Assembly (NCBI GenBank): GCA_904394705.1
Contig: CAJFNJ010000041.1
Coordinates: 1 to 15,818 of the forward strand
Source of the DNA: Avimicrobium caecorum
GTDB taxonomy: Bacteria; Bacillota; Clostridia; Oscillospirales; Ruminococcaceae
Reading direction: 5' to 3'
DNA length: 15,818 nt
Shown here: piece after piece, positions 6,128-15,411 of the stretch
Numbering within the stretch: the stretch's first letter is position 1
How the letters are laid out: the number at the start of each line of letters is the position of its first letter
The notes under the pieces: model-generated
What the model saw: only the letters and a program-made list of their open reading frames with translations
Databases searched by the model: none
Told to the model about the DNA's origin: nothing
Position numbers and translations under genes: made by a program

Positions 6128-6382
6128 ATGGAAAAGGCAATTGTACTGGGCTGCTCGGCTTTGGGCGCAGGTATTGCAATGATCGCGGGTCTTGGCCCTG
6201 GTATCGGTCAGGGTTATGCTGCCGGCAAGGCTGCTGAGGCGGTGGGCCGTCAGCCCGAGGCCGCCGGTACCATCACCCGTACTCTGCTCACCGGCTGTGC
6301 CGTAGCGGAGTCCACCGGTATTTACTCGCTGCTGATCGCTCTGGTGCTGATCTTCGTTAACCCCCTGGTAGGTATGCTTTAA
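6128..6382 (+). CDS. atpE: ATP synthase Fo subunit c, Na+-binding type
   Basis: An 84-residue hairpin of two membrane helices that forms the rotor ring. Ion-carrying carboxylate E61 is in AVAESTGIYSLLIAL, and the loop is GRQPEA (40-45). The residues that bind sodium in Ilyobacter and Propionigenium c subunits are all present: Q28 in PGIGQG (P24-x3-Q28), E61, S62 and T63, and Y66. This predicts coupling to Na+, possibly with protons at low pH. The start is ATG 6128 with AAGGAGG (6111-6117) at 10 nt. It is separated from atpB by 100 nt, the longest gap in the operon, which holds a hairpin and a -10-like box. Confidence 0.96.
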   Translation: MEKAIVLGCSALGAGIAMIAGLGPGIGQGYAAGKAAEAVGRQPEAAGTITRTLLTGCAVAESTGIYSLLIALVLIFVNPLVGML

Positions 6383-6427
6383 TTCCAAAGCTCAGAACCA
6401 ACTGCATACTGTAAGGAGGATATAACA

Positions 6428-6943
6428 GTGAGTCATTTGTTTTTGTCGCTGGGCAACCAGCCGTTCATCAGTCTGGACTGGCAGGTCGTAGCGCAGCTGC
6501 TCAACACTCTTATCCTCTTCCTGATCCTCAAGAAGATTCTCTTTGTAAAGGTAAAGGAATTCATCGATGCCCGACAGATGGAAGTTGACAAGATGTATGC
6601 CGATGCCGACACAGCAATGGCAGAAGCAGAACGCCTGAAAAATATATACAGCGAAAGCGTAGCAGGTGCCCGGGACGAAGCACAGCGCATTGTAACTGAT
6701 GCCCGCAGGAGTGCTCAGGATCAGGCCGATGCCATTCTGGCAGAAGCACGTGCTGAGGCTGCTGTTCTGCGTGAAAAGGCTGAAGCGGACATCGTCAGCG
6801 AAAAGAAGAAGGCCGTCAACGAGATCAAGGATGAGATTTCGGATATCGCGATCCTGATCGCGGAAAAGGTGGTAGAAAAGGAGATCACTCCTGCCGACCA
6901 TGAGAAACTCATTGCCCAGTTCATAGACAGAGTAGGTGAATAA
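6428..6943 (+). CDS. atpF: ATP synthase Fo subunit b
   Basis: The 171-residue peripheral stalk subunit. A single N-terminal membrane helix (about 19-39) is followed by a long Ala/Glu/Arg-rich coiled coil (about 45-140) and a C-terminal part that binds delta. The helix carries QLLNTLILFLILKKILF, typical of b subunits. The start is GTG 6428 with AAGGAGG (6413-6419) at 8 nt. Its stop is 3 nt before atpH. Confidence 0.95.
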   Translation: MSHLFLSLGNQPFISLDWQVVAQLLNTLILFLILKKILFVKVKEFIDARQMEVDKMYADADTAMAEAERLKNIYSESVAGARDEAQRIVTDARRSAQDQADAILAEARAEAAVLREKAEADIVSEKKKAVNEIKDEISDIAILIAEKVVEKEITPADHEKLIAQFIDRVGE

Positions 6944-6946
6944 GTC

Positions 6947-7489
6947 ATGTCAAGCCTGATCGGTAACCGTTACGGCGAGGCCTTTTTTGAGGCCGGCCGG
7001 GATGAAAACTGCCTGGACAGCCTGTATGACGATGTCTGCCTGCTCCGGGGTGTGCTCGGTGAAAATGAGGATTTCCTGAAAGTGATGAATGCCCCCTCGG
7101 TAGCCAAAGAGGAGCGATCCCGGCTGTTGGACACCATTTTTGATGGGAATCTCCAGCCGCTCACTCTCAACTATCTGCACCTGCTGGTGGATAAAAGCCG
7201 TTTTGGCTCCCTGCAGGATTCGCTGGAAAAGTTTATAGAGCTGTATCGGGAATACAAGGGAATCATCTGTGCCACTGCTGTCACCGCTGTACCGATGAGT
7301 GAAGAACTCACCAATCGTCTGCGGGACAAGCTCGCCGCTGTAACCGGCAAGCAGGTGGAACTGACCTGTGAAGTGGACCCTGCCCTCATCAGCGGCATCC
7401 GTCTGCAGATGAACGGGGAACAGTTTGACAGCTCGGTACGCCGGCGTCTGGAAAACCTCAAGAAGTCGATTGAATCGGCTGTATTCTAA
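6947..7489 (+). CDS. atpH: ATP synthase F1 subunit delta
   Basis: The 180-residue delta subunit connects the b stalk to the top of the alpha/beta hexamer. Family landmarks are the start SLIGNRYGEAFFEAG, the central NAPSVAKEERSRLLD and the C-terminal domain with CEVDPALISGIRLQMNGEQFD followed by SVRRRLENLKK. The ribosome binding site is weak (AGGTG, 6934-6938, 8 nt before ATG), unlike most genes of the operon, and the gene follows atpF by 3 nt, so it may depend on coupling. Confidence 0.95.
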   Translation: MSSLIGNRYGEAFFEAGRDENCLDSLYDDVCLLRGVLGENEDFLKVMNAPSVAKEERSRLLDTIFDGNLQPLTLNYLHLLVDKSRFGSLQDSLEKFIELYREYKGIICATAVTAVPMSEELTNRLRDKLAAVTGKQVELTCEVDPALISGIRLQMNGEQFDSSVRRRLENLKKSIESAVF

Positions 7490-7570
7490 AGGCTTTTTCC
7501 TGCCGGTACAGACCTTTGGATAAGAAGAATTGTTGTTTTAGCGTTAGTATAAGAGAAAGTTGGTGAGACA

Positions 7571-9085
7571 ATGCAGCTGCGTCCTGAAGAAATCAGTGCC
7601 GTGATCAAGGAACAGATCAAGAACTATCGCACCAAGATCGATATGGATGATGTCGGTACAGTTGTCCAGATCGGCGATGGTATTGCCCGCCTGCACGGTC
7701 TTGATAAGTGTATGGCGAACGAGCTGCTGGAGTTTGAAGGCGGAGTGTATGCAATGGCACTCAGCCTGGAAGAGGACAGCATCTCTGCTGTTATGCTCGG
7801 CAGCAGTGAGAATATCAAGGAAGGAGACACTGTCCGCAGAACCGGTCGTGTCGTATCCGTCCCCGTAGGCGAGAAGCTGCTGGGACGCGTTGTCAACGCC
7901 CTGGGTCAGCCCATTGACGCCAAGGGCCCCATCGAGGCGGCTGAGATCCGCCCCGTAGAATCTCCGGCTTATGGCATTATCGAGCGCCGCTCGGTATATC
8001 AGCCGGTACAGACCGGTATCAAGGCTATCGACTCGATGATCCCCATCGGTAAGGGTCAGCGTGAGCTGATCATCGGCGATAAGCAGACCGGTAAGACTGC
8101 CATTGGTATTGATACCATTATCAACCAGCGCGGCAAGGATATGATCTGTGTCTATGTCGCCATTGGTCAGAAGAACTCCACCGTCCTGCGTGTAGTAGAC
8201 AGCCTGGAAAAGGCCGGCGCCATGGATTATACCATCGTGGTAGCTGCTACTGCCGCTGAGCCGGCTCCGCTGCAGTATATCGCTCCCTATGCGGGCGTTA
8301 CTATGGCGGAATACTTCATGCAGCAGGGCAAGGACGTCCTCATTATCTATGATGACCTGTCCAAGCACGCGGTCGCTTACCGTGCCATGTCGCTGCTGAT
8401 CCGGCGCCCGCCGGGACGTGAAGCCTATCCCGGTGATATCTTCTACATTCACTCCCGTCTGCTGGAGCGTGCAGCCAAGCTCAGTGATGAACTGGGCGGC
8501 GGTTCCATCACTGCCCTGCCCATCATCGAGACCCAGGCCGGCGATGTTTCCGCCTATATCCCCACAAACGTTATCTCCATCACCGATGGTCAGATCTTTC
8601 TGGAGACCGAGCTGTTCAACGCCGGTGTCCGTCCCGCTGTAAACCCGGGTATTTCGGTATCCCGTGTCGGCGGTTCGGCTCAGATCAAGGCCATGAAGAA
8701 GGTAGCCGGTTCGCTCAAGCTGCTCTATTCGCAGTACCGTGAACTGCAGGCCTTCTCCCAGTTCGGTTCCGATCTGGATGCTGATACCAAGGCCCGTCTG
8801 GCCAATGGTGAGCGCATCGTGGAAGTGCTCAAGCAGCCCCAGAATACTCCCATCAGCGTAGAGCATCAGGTTATGATTATCTATGCGGTTGTAAATGGCC
8901 TGCTGGACGATGTCAAGGTAAGCGATATCCAGACCCTGCAGAACGGCCTGTTCAGCTATATCGACACCCGTTTCCCGGAGATCACCAAGAGCATTCAGAC
9001 CACCGGCAACCTCGATGACGAAACAGCTCAGAAGCTGTATGATGCCATCGTAGAGTTCAAGAAGCCGTTCGATCTGATCAAGTAA
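7571..9085 (+). CDS. atpA: ATP synthase F1 subunit alpha
   Basis: The 504-residue regulatory nucleotide-binding subunit of the F1 head. Visible are the family start MQLRPEEISAVIKEQI, the Walker A GDKQTGKTA (169-177), VLIIYDDLSKHA (256-267) for the Walker B region with the D-D-L-S-K signature, and the arginine finger R365 in SVSRVGGSAQ. Its length and domain order are normal. The ribosome binding site is poor (GGTGAG at 7562-7567, only 3 nt from ATG). It lies 81 nt after atpH; the gap shows only weak, unconvincing promoter-like sequence. Confidence 0.98.
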   Translation: MQLRPEEISAVIKEQIKNYRTKIDMDDVGTVVQIGDGIARLHGLDKCMANELLEFEGGVYAMALSLEEDSISAVMLGSSENIKEGDTVRRTGRVVSVPVGEKLLGRVVNALGQPIDAKGPIEAAEIRPVESPAYGIIERRSVYQPVQTGIKAIDSMIPIGKGQRELIIGDKQTGKTAIGIDTIINQRGKDMICVYVAIGQKNSTVLRVVDSLEKAGAMDYTIVVAATAAEPAPLQYIAPYAGVTMAEYFMQQGKDVLIIYDDLSKHAVAYRAMSLLIRRPPGREAYPGDIFYIHSRLLERAAKLSDELGGGSITALPIIETQAGDVSAYIPTNVISITDGQIFLETELFNAGVRPAVNPGISVSRVGGSAQIKAMKKVAGSLKLLYSQYRELQAFSQFGSDLDADTKARLANGERIVEVLKQPQNTPISVEHQVMIIYAVVNGLLDDVKVSDIQTLQNGLFSYIDTRFPEITKSIQTTGNLDDETAQKLYDAIVEFKKPFDLIK

Positions 9086-9110
9086 ATCGTTTGGCAGAGG
9101 AGGAGAGAAC

Positions 9111-9983
9111 ATGGCAGGAGCCGGTATGAGAGATGTCAAGCGGCGCATCAAGAGTGTGGAAAGCACCATGCAGATCACAAAGGCAATGCAGCTGGTAGCA
9201 TCTTCCAAACTGCGTCGTGCAAAAGAACGTGTGGAAACTGCCAGACCTTATTTTACTACCCTCTACGAAACCATTTGTGCCATGGCAGCCGGCAATACAG
9301 ACAAGACCAATCTGTATACCCGTCCCCGGGAAGTCCGGCGCAAGGCCTATGTAGTAATTGCCGGTGACCGTGGGTTGGCCGGCGGCTATAATGTGAATAT
9401 CCTGCGCTTTGCAGAGAGCCAGATGGACCCCGAAACTGCCCTGGTAATCCCGGTGGGCAAGCGTGCGGTGGACTATTTCAGCCGCCGTGCCTATGAAACC
9501 CGGGTATTCCAGGAGTACGCGGCTGTGGAATCCATTGATCTGGAGCGCAGCTTTGAGCTGGCCCGCCTGCTCACCGATCTGTTCCGCAGCGGTGAAGCAG
9601 ATGAAGTGGTGCTGGTGTATACTGAATTCGCTTCGATGCTGTCCCAGGTGCCGGCCTGCCGCAAGATCCTGCCGCTGTCCTTTACAGCGGAGGAACTGGA
9701 AGGCCACAGCCCGGCAGATACCTTTGGCGCAGCAGAATTTGATCCGTCCATCGGGGATGTCATGGCCCGGATCGTGCCCCAGTTTGTGGGCGGCATGATC
9801 TTTGGCGCCATTTCGGAATCCTTCGCATCGGAACAGGCAGCCCGGCGTACCGCCATGGAAGCTGCCAGCGACAATGCCGAAGAGATGATCAGCTCGCTGA
9901 GCCTGGCATACAACCGGGCCCGTCAGGGAGCCATCACCCAGGAGATCACCGAGATTTCCTCCGGATTCGAGGCGCTTCGGTAA
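9111..9983 (+). CDS. atpG: ATP synthase F1 subunit gamma
   Basis: The 290-residue central rotor shaft. The N-terminal helix with MRDVKRRIKSVESTMQITKAM and VASSKLRRA, and the C-terminal helix with YNRARQGAITQEITEISSG, form the coiled coil inside the alpha/beta hexamer; the GDRGLAGGYN motif marks the globular part. ATG 9111 has AGAGGAGGAG upstream; a second ATG at 9126 is possible but further from the site. The middle (about 180-240) is the least conserved part, as usual. Confidence 0.97.
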   Translation: MAGAGMRDVKRRIKSVESTMQITKAMQLVASSKLRRAKERVETARPYFTTLYETICAMAAGNTDKTNLYTRPREVRRKAYVVIAGDRGLAGGYNVNILRFAESQMDPETALVIPVGKRAVDYFSRRAYETRVFQEYAAVESIDLERSFELARLLTDLFRSGEADEVVLVYTEFASMLSQVPACRKILPLSFTAEELEGHSPADTFGAAEFDPSIGDVMARIVPQFVGGMIFGAISESFASEQAARRTAMEAASDNAEEMISSLSLAYNRARQGAITQEITEISSGFEALR

Positions 9984-10046
9984 TAAGGGAAACAAGGTTT
10001 TTCACACGAATGATAGAAATAGTAAAAGAAGGAGGAGATTTTGCAG

Positions 10047-11438
<1,392 letters not shown>

Positions 11439-11441
11439 CGT

Positions 11442-11873
11442 ATGGCCGCTCTCTACCAACTGGAGATCGTAACCCCCATGGGCAGAAAATTTGAAGGCCT
11501 GGTGGATAACTGTGTATTCCGTTCCACCGAAGGCGATGTGGGCATTCTCAAGGGACATTCTCCCTATGTGGCTGCCATCGAGACCGGTGAGATCAAGATC
11601 CATACCGAGAATGGTCAGACCCGTTACGCAGCAGCATCGGAAGGCTTTGTCCATGTGAGCAGCGAGCTGGTCCGGATTCTGGTGAGCTCCTGTGAGTGGG
11701 CCGAGGAGATCGACCCCGATCAGGCCAAGGCGGAAAAGGAAGCTGCCCGTGCAAAGGTAGCAGAAGCCAAGACCCCTGAGGAAAAGGAGCTGGCGAAATA
11801 TGTGCTGCAGAAGGCACGCATCCGCCGTCGGGTTGCCAAGAAGCGTCCCGACTATGTCGCCAATAAAAAGTAA
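11442..11873 (+). CDS. atpC: ATP synthase F1 subunit epsilon
   Basis: A 143-residue subunit of the central stalk. The N-terminal beta-sandwich (1-88) is clear, with LEIVTPMGRKFEG, GDVGILKGHSPYVAAIETG and the SEGFVHVS motif. The C-terminal two-helix arm (about 92-138) is rich in Ala, Lys and Arg and can inhibit ATP hydrolysis when extended. The gene closes the operon, starts 3 nt after the atpD stop with AAAGGGGGAG upstream, and is followed by a strong terminator. Confidence 0.96.
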   Translation: MAALYQLEIVTPMGRKFEGLVDNCVFRSTEGDVGILKGHSPYVAAIETGEIKIHTENGQTRYAAASEGFVHVSSELVRILVSSCEWAEEIDPDQAKAEKEAARAKVAEAKTPEEKELAKYVLQKARIRRRVAKKRPDYVANKK

Positions 11874-11891
11874 GGCTTTTATCAGCCTGTA

Positions 11892-11924
11892 AAAAAGGAC
11901 TCCCGTTTTTCGGGAGTCCTTTTT
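11892..11924. terminator. bidirectional intrinsic terminator after atpC
   Basis: A perfect 14-bp stem, AAAAAGGACTCCCG (11892-11905) and CGGGAGTCCTTTTT (11911-11924), with a TTTTT loop. A run on each side allows it to act in both directions. It ends the atp operon. Confidence 0.93.
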
Positions 11925-12532
11925 ATTATGCCGGGGCAGGCAGATACAGCACAAACCCCGAAGCCAGGCAGCGCCGGACGGCAGACAGAGCGCCGCACTT
12001 TGTCCCGGACGGCATGTGATACGCTGCCGGACAGTGTCCGGTGGAGGGCGTGTGCTTCGGTTTCAGGGCGCCGCCTGATGGAGAAGCTCATGTCCGCTGC
12101 TCCCGGTCGCAGCTGACAAAGCGCCGCTCTGAGCTTCTCCATGCGGGTTGTGCGCAGCACTTCTTCCTGCACAGATCTTGTGTGCAGTCAGCTGGTGTAT
12201 GCAGGAGAGAACTTTCCATTGCGTACCGGCTCATACCCGGCGCACGGTGTGCCGGCCTGACCGCAGCTTTGTCCGGCTTAGAATGCCCTGAGGATTGGGG
12301 CAAGCCGACCTGCGCCGGACATTTCCGGTTTCTGGTTTCTTTCCGGTGTAAACCAAACTGTGGGGATCAAGCACCGATTCTGTGTATGAGCGCCTATTCT
12401 CAGAAGTTGGCTTATGCGTTTGCGTATCAGGGCGGCAGGCAGCGGTCATGGCGACGGAGCATCTGGAGCGGCAGATCCAGCACAGCTGGCAGCGGAGTTT
12501 CACAGCCGTCTGCCTCTGTTTTCAGACAGAAC
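11925..12532. other. gene-free, inverted-repeat-rich block between two terminators
   Basis: About 600 nt, GC-rich, with no reading frame that looks like a protein: open frames are short, rich in Cys and Arg, overlap each other and lack ribosome binding sites. It is dense in inverted repeats: CCGGACA/TGTCCGG (12027-12041), a perfect 13-bp pair (12078-12090 and 12130-12142) enclosing GCTGC/GCAGC, CTGCACA/TGTGCAG (12167-12187), CCGGC/GCCGG (12237-12255), GTCCGGC/GCCGGAC (12271-12320), TGGTTT/AAACCA (12333-12355) and GTCTG/CAGAC (12508-12527). It could encode a structured RNA on either strand, or be a decayed gene. I recognise no known RNA family and found no good promoter. Confidence 0.45.
12078..12142. 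repeat. perfect 13-bp inverted repeat enclosing a second stem
   Basis: ATGGAGAAGCTCA (12078-12090) and TGAGCTTCTCCAT (12130-12142) are exact reverse complements, 39 nt apart. Inside, GCTGC (12096-12100) pairs with GCAGC (12109-12113) across an 8-nt loop. There is no T run after it, so it is not a terminator. Confidence 0.8.
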
Positions 12533-12571
12533 AAAAACACCCCCGGATTTCTGTTTCCGGGGGTGTTTTTT
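12533..12571. terminator. bidirectional terminator after the SDR gene
   Basis: A 14-bp stem, AAAAACACCCCCGG (12533-12546) and CCGGGGGTGTTTTT (12557-12570), with a 10-nt loop and a flanking run on both strands. On the minus strand it lies 20 nt after the SDR stop. On the plus strand it would end any transcript coming from 11925-12532. Confidence 0.9.
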
Positions 12572-12590
12572 ATCGGGGATTGTGAGAAAC

Positions 12591-13388
12591 TCAGTTGGTA
12601 CCGATGCTCATTGTCTCAGGCAGGGTGCTGCCGCCATCGATGACGATCTGGGAACCGGTGAGGTAGCTGGATTCATCGCTGCCCAGGAAGGCAAACAGTT
12701 CGCCGACCTCGGTGGGCTTGGCAAGACGCTTCATGGGAACGCCAACCGCAATATCCCGGATTGCGCTCTCGGGATCTTCGGGATTGGATTCCACAGCCAT
12801 CTTCTCGACCATGGGGGTTCTGGCGTAGCCGAGCTGGGTGCAGTTCACACGGATATTCCGGGTGGCGTATTCCACAGCCAGGCACTTGGTCAGACCAACC
12901 AGTGCAGCCTTGGTCATGGCGTAGGCTGCTTCACCGGCATCGGCAACGATGTCGCCGGTTACCGAGGAGGCAATTACAATATTGCCGCCGCCCTGCTGGA
13001 GCATGTAGGGGATTACAGCCTGGCAGGTGTTCCAGACGCCCTTGATGTTGACATCAATGTGGAAGTCCCGCATCTCATCGGTGAACTCCTCGAAGGGAGC
13101 CAGACGGCAGACACCAGCGTTGCAGCAGCACACGTTGATTTCGCCGAACTTTTCCGCAGTCTTGGCAGCGGCTTCCTTCATCTGAGCCTTGTCAGCCACA
13201 TTGCCCACATAGGTGATGATGTCAGCGCCATATTCCTTGCGCAGACGGTCAGCGGTCTTTTCCACTTCAGGGGAGAGGTCTACCATGCACATCTTGGCGC
13301 CATACTTGGCATACACTTCTGCAATGCCTTCGCCCAGACCCACGGCAGCACCGGTGATCAGTGCGACTTTTCCTTCCAACTTAGCCAT
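12591..13388 (-). CDS. ucpA: SDR family NAD(P)-dependent oxidoreductase, UcpA-like
   Basis: A 265-residue classical short-chain dehydrogenase. The cofactor motif TGAAVGLG is at 12-19 and D37 after the second strand points to NAD(H). The catalytic set is N114, S142, Y156 and K160. It resembles E. coli UcpA closely, as recalled: the stretches AGVCRL, RDFHID.NIKGVWN, SNPEDPES and DGGSTLPET are shared. UcpA's substrate is not well known. Two unusual points are CNAG (89-92) in place of NNAG, and LGYARTPM (186-193) where the family has PG. Cysteine is frequent (CCC at 87-89). ATG 13388 has AAGGAG 9 nt upstream. The gene lies downstream of the broken permease gene on the same strand, with a 101-nt gap. 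Confidence 0.88.
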   Translation of the reverse strand: MAKLEGKVALITGAAVGLGEGIAEVYAKYGAKMCMVDLSPEVEKTADRLRKEYGADIITYVGNVADKAQMKEAAAKTAEKFGEINVCCCNAGVCRLAPFEEFTDEMRDFHIDVNIKGVWNTCQAVIPYMLQQGGGNIVIASSVTGDIVADAGEAAYAMTKAALVGLTKCLAVEYATRNIRVNCTQLGYARTPMVEKMAVESNPEDPESAIRDIAVGVPMKRLAKPTEVGELFAFLGSDESSYLTGSQIVIDGGSTLPETMSIGTN

Positions 13389-13451
13389 TTTAATCGACTC
13401 CTTGTCTTATTCCGGGCCGGATGATCAAGACGCTCCGATCCCGTTTCTAAT

Positions 13452-13460
13452 ATTGTATCA
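13452..13460 (-). promoter_or_regulatory. possible extended -10 promoter for the SDR gene
   Basis: On the minus strand, TGATACAAT (13460-13452) is an extended -10 (TGN-TACAAT) with no recognisable -35. It is 64 nt before the ATG of the SDR gene. Confidence 0.35.
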
Positions 13461-13489
13461 TACTTTTATCCCCGGAGGGAATCATAAAC

Positions 13490-14900
13490 TCAGAACTGCT
13501 GTTCTCCATCGGGAGTTTCGATGATAACGCCCGACTTTTTCCAGCGGATTGCGACCATCCACAGCCAGATTACAACACCGACGCCCATATAAACGCCGAA
13601 GGAGATCCAGGAACCACGGCCCTGACCCAGGGTGCAGAAGAAGGCGATGGACAGCATGATAACCATAGCCAGAATCCGGGTGAAATCGCCGCCCTTGACA
13701 ACATTCTTGTTGTCCTTGTACCATTCGGGGTGCTTGCGGTGGATGCGCACAGCCGAAACCATGGTGAGGGCGTATGCGCAGGCACAGCCAAAGGACATGA
13801 GGTTGAAGAAGTCATTCATAAAGGTAGCGGCGTTCTGCAGCAGGATAAAGGTCAGGCTGATGCCCAGCAGGAAGAGGTTGGGCAGGATGGGCTGCTGATG
13901 GGAGTTGACCTTGGTGAAGATCTCCGCAGGAAGTTTTTCTTGCCCATGGAGTAGAGCATCCGGGCAGTGGACATCCAGAAGCCAAGGATCGAAGCGGTCA
14001 TACCCATGAGGATAGAAACACAGCCATAGATCAGAGGCCAGATCTTCCAGCCCAGCAGGTTCTGCATGGCAGTGATGGTCATAAAACCGTTCTGGGCATC
14101 GCCCGAGAGCAGGGTCTGGAAGGAATCCAGGCCAGCCACGCGGAAAAAGAAGAATACATAAATCGTACCGCAGGTGAGAACCGAACCACAGATGGCCTTC
14201 TTGGTATTGGAGGTGGGGAAGTCGCCTTCCTCGACCATCTGAGGCACTGTTTCAAAGCCAAAGAAGGGGGTGATGAGCAGTGCCATACCGATGATCCATC
14301 CGGGAATGCCGGCGGAGGGCTCCAGATTGGTCTGGAACAGGTTGGCGACATTGGCAAAGCTCCAATGGCCCGAGAAGAGCAGCAGCACACCGGTGAGCAG
14401 GGTAGTGGTGATGTTGGCGAACAGGCAGACTGCCTGAGCCTTGACCAGGAACTGAATATCCTGCATGCTCATCAGGAAGACAGCCACCAGAATGATGATG
14501 CCGATGATCATGGTATGCCCGAAGGTGAGCCCCAGACCAAAGGTGCGGCTGATAAAGGTGACAATCGCCATGACAACAGCGGGGGGAACCGAGATCCAGG
14601 CAGCCATAATGAGCCAGGATGCCAGGAATTCCACATGGCGGTTGAATCCGACGGTGTTGTAGATCAGTTCACCGCCGGCGGTGTGGAACAGCGGGGAGAT
14701 CTCACTGTAAACCAGAGCAATGGGCAGGATCGCCAGAGTCATGAGGGCGAATGCCAGGAATGTGCCGGGACCGCAGTAGCCGAAGAACACCGAATCCCAG
14801 TAGCTGACATAGGTGAAAATGGAACCTGTCGCTACTGTGTAGACAAAGATCAGTGCCAGGCTTTCTGCAGCCCGTTTTGTTTCTTGTCAGTGGAAGACAT
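13490..14900 (-). pseudogene. APC superfamily amino acid permease with two frameshifts
   Basis: Rejoined, the product has about 470 residues and twelve or so membrane segments, matching amino acid/polyamine permeases of the APC superfamily. It begins at ATG 14900 (AGAGAGGT upstream) as MSSTDKKQNGLQKAW and then runs into a stop at 14852-14850. One base is missing near 14856: with a GGG instead of GG, the frame continues as ALIFVYTVATGSIFTYVSYW into VFFGYCGPGTFLAFAL. The second break is near 13925, after MGKKNFL: one extra C restores PEIFTKVNSHQQPILPNLFLLG, leading into the last segments and the end TPDGEQQF. Both are single-base losses in short G/C runs, so sequencing error must be excluded. 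If real, the gene is inactive. Substrate not assignable. Confidence 0.8.
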
Positions 14901-14925
14901 TTTTCTTACCTCTCTTTCGGCTCTA

Positions 14926-14954
14926 AGCATAGTGTTTTGTCAAATTATTGTCAA
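14926..14954 (-). promoter_or_regulatory. sigma-A promoter of the permease gene
   Basis: Minus strand: TTGACA (14954-14949), 17-nt spacer, TATGCT (14931-14926). Transcription would begin near 14919, about 20 nt before the ATG. TTGTCAA occurs twice, 10 bp apart, on the plus strand (14938-14944 and 14948-14954), which may be a regulator's half-sites. Confidence 0.7.
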
Positions 14955-15394
14955 GGTATAATTAGAACAAAATTTGAATACAAACCGTGAGATTTTCGGG
15001 GAAAAACGCTGTTTTGGACAATTTTATAACAATCCTGGTTTAGACAGAAAATAACAGATTGAAGCGGAAAACGGGCTGTAACAGAAACAGTTCTCAGATT
15101 ATTGGCAATTTGATGAACCGAGTGCCGGAACTCTCTGAAAAAGAGCCGGATGGGGAGGGGAACAGCGCAGAAAATATATGCTTTTTTGCTTTGAATGAGC
15201 GAAGCGATGTATCTCTACAATGGACAACTGCTTCTTTATCCCAGATGATGAATCAACCAGAATATTCCATGTTTGAACCGGGCGGGACTGCACATAACAA
15301 TACAGGAAACAGCGAGCGACGCTGATTCCACCGGAATACAGGTTCTGCGGACAACAAGGTCCGCGGCAGCTGTACCGGAACGATAAGAAAGAAT
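14955..15394. other. gene-poor region upstream of the spore protein gene
   Basis: About 440 nt. The left part (to about 15060) is AT-rich. The rest has no gene I can support: an 88-residue open frame from 15059 has no clear ribosome binding site and reads like random protein. A short hairpin, CTGCGGAC (15345-15352) with GTCCGCGG (15359-15366), lies 29 nt before the next ribosome binding site. A sporulation promoter (sigma-F/G type) is expected here, but I could not identify one with proper spacing. Confidence 0.5.
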
Positions 15395-15411
15395 AAGGAG
15401 TGTATGTAACT

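Noticed and set aside
7530..7553. TTGTTG and TATAAG before atpA as an internal promoter
   Set aside because: The spacer is only 12 nt and no alternative -35 fits.
11882..12172. 96-codon minus-strand open frame in the structured block
   Set aside because: No clear ribosome binding site, it runs into the atpC terminator, and the protein resembles nothing I know; it may only reflect GC-rich sequence.
12041..12643. 200-codon plus-strand open frame after atpC
   Set aside because: The composition is rich in Cys, Arg and Ser, it has no ribosome binding site, it runs through the terminator hairpin and overlaps the end of the SDR gene on the other strand.
15059..15325. 88-codon open frame upstream of the spore protein gene
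   Set aside because: No ribosome binding site, no recognisable domain, and composition like non-coding sequence.
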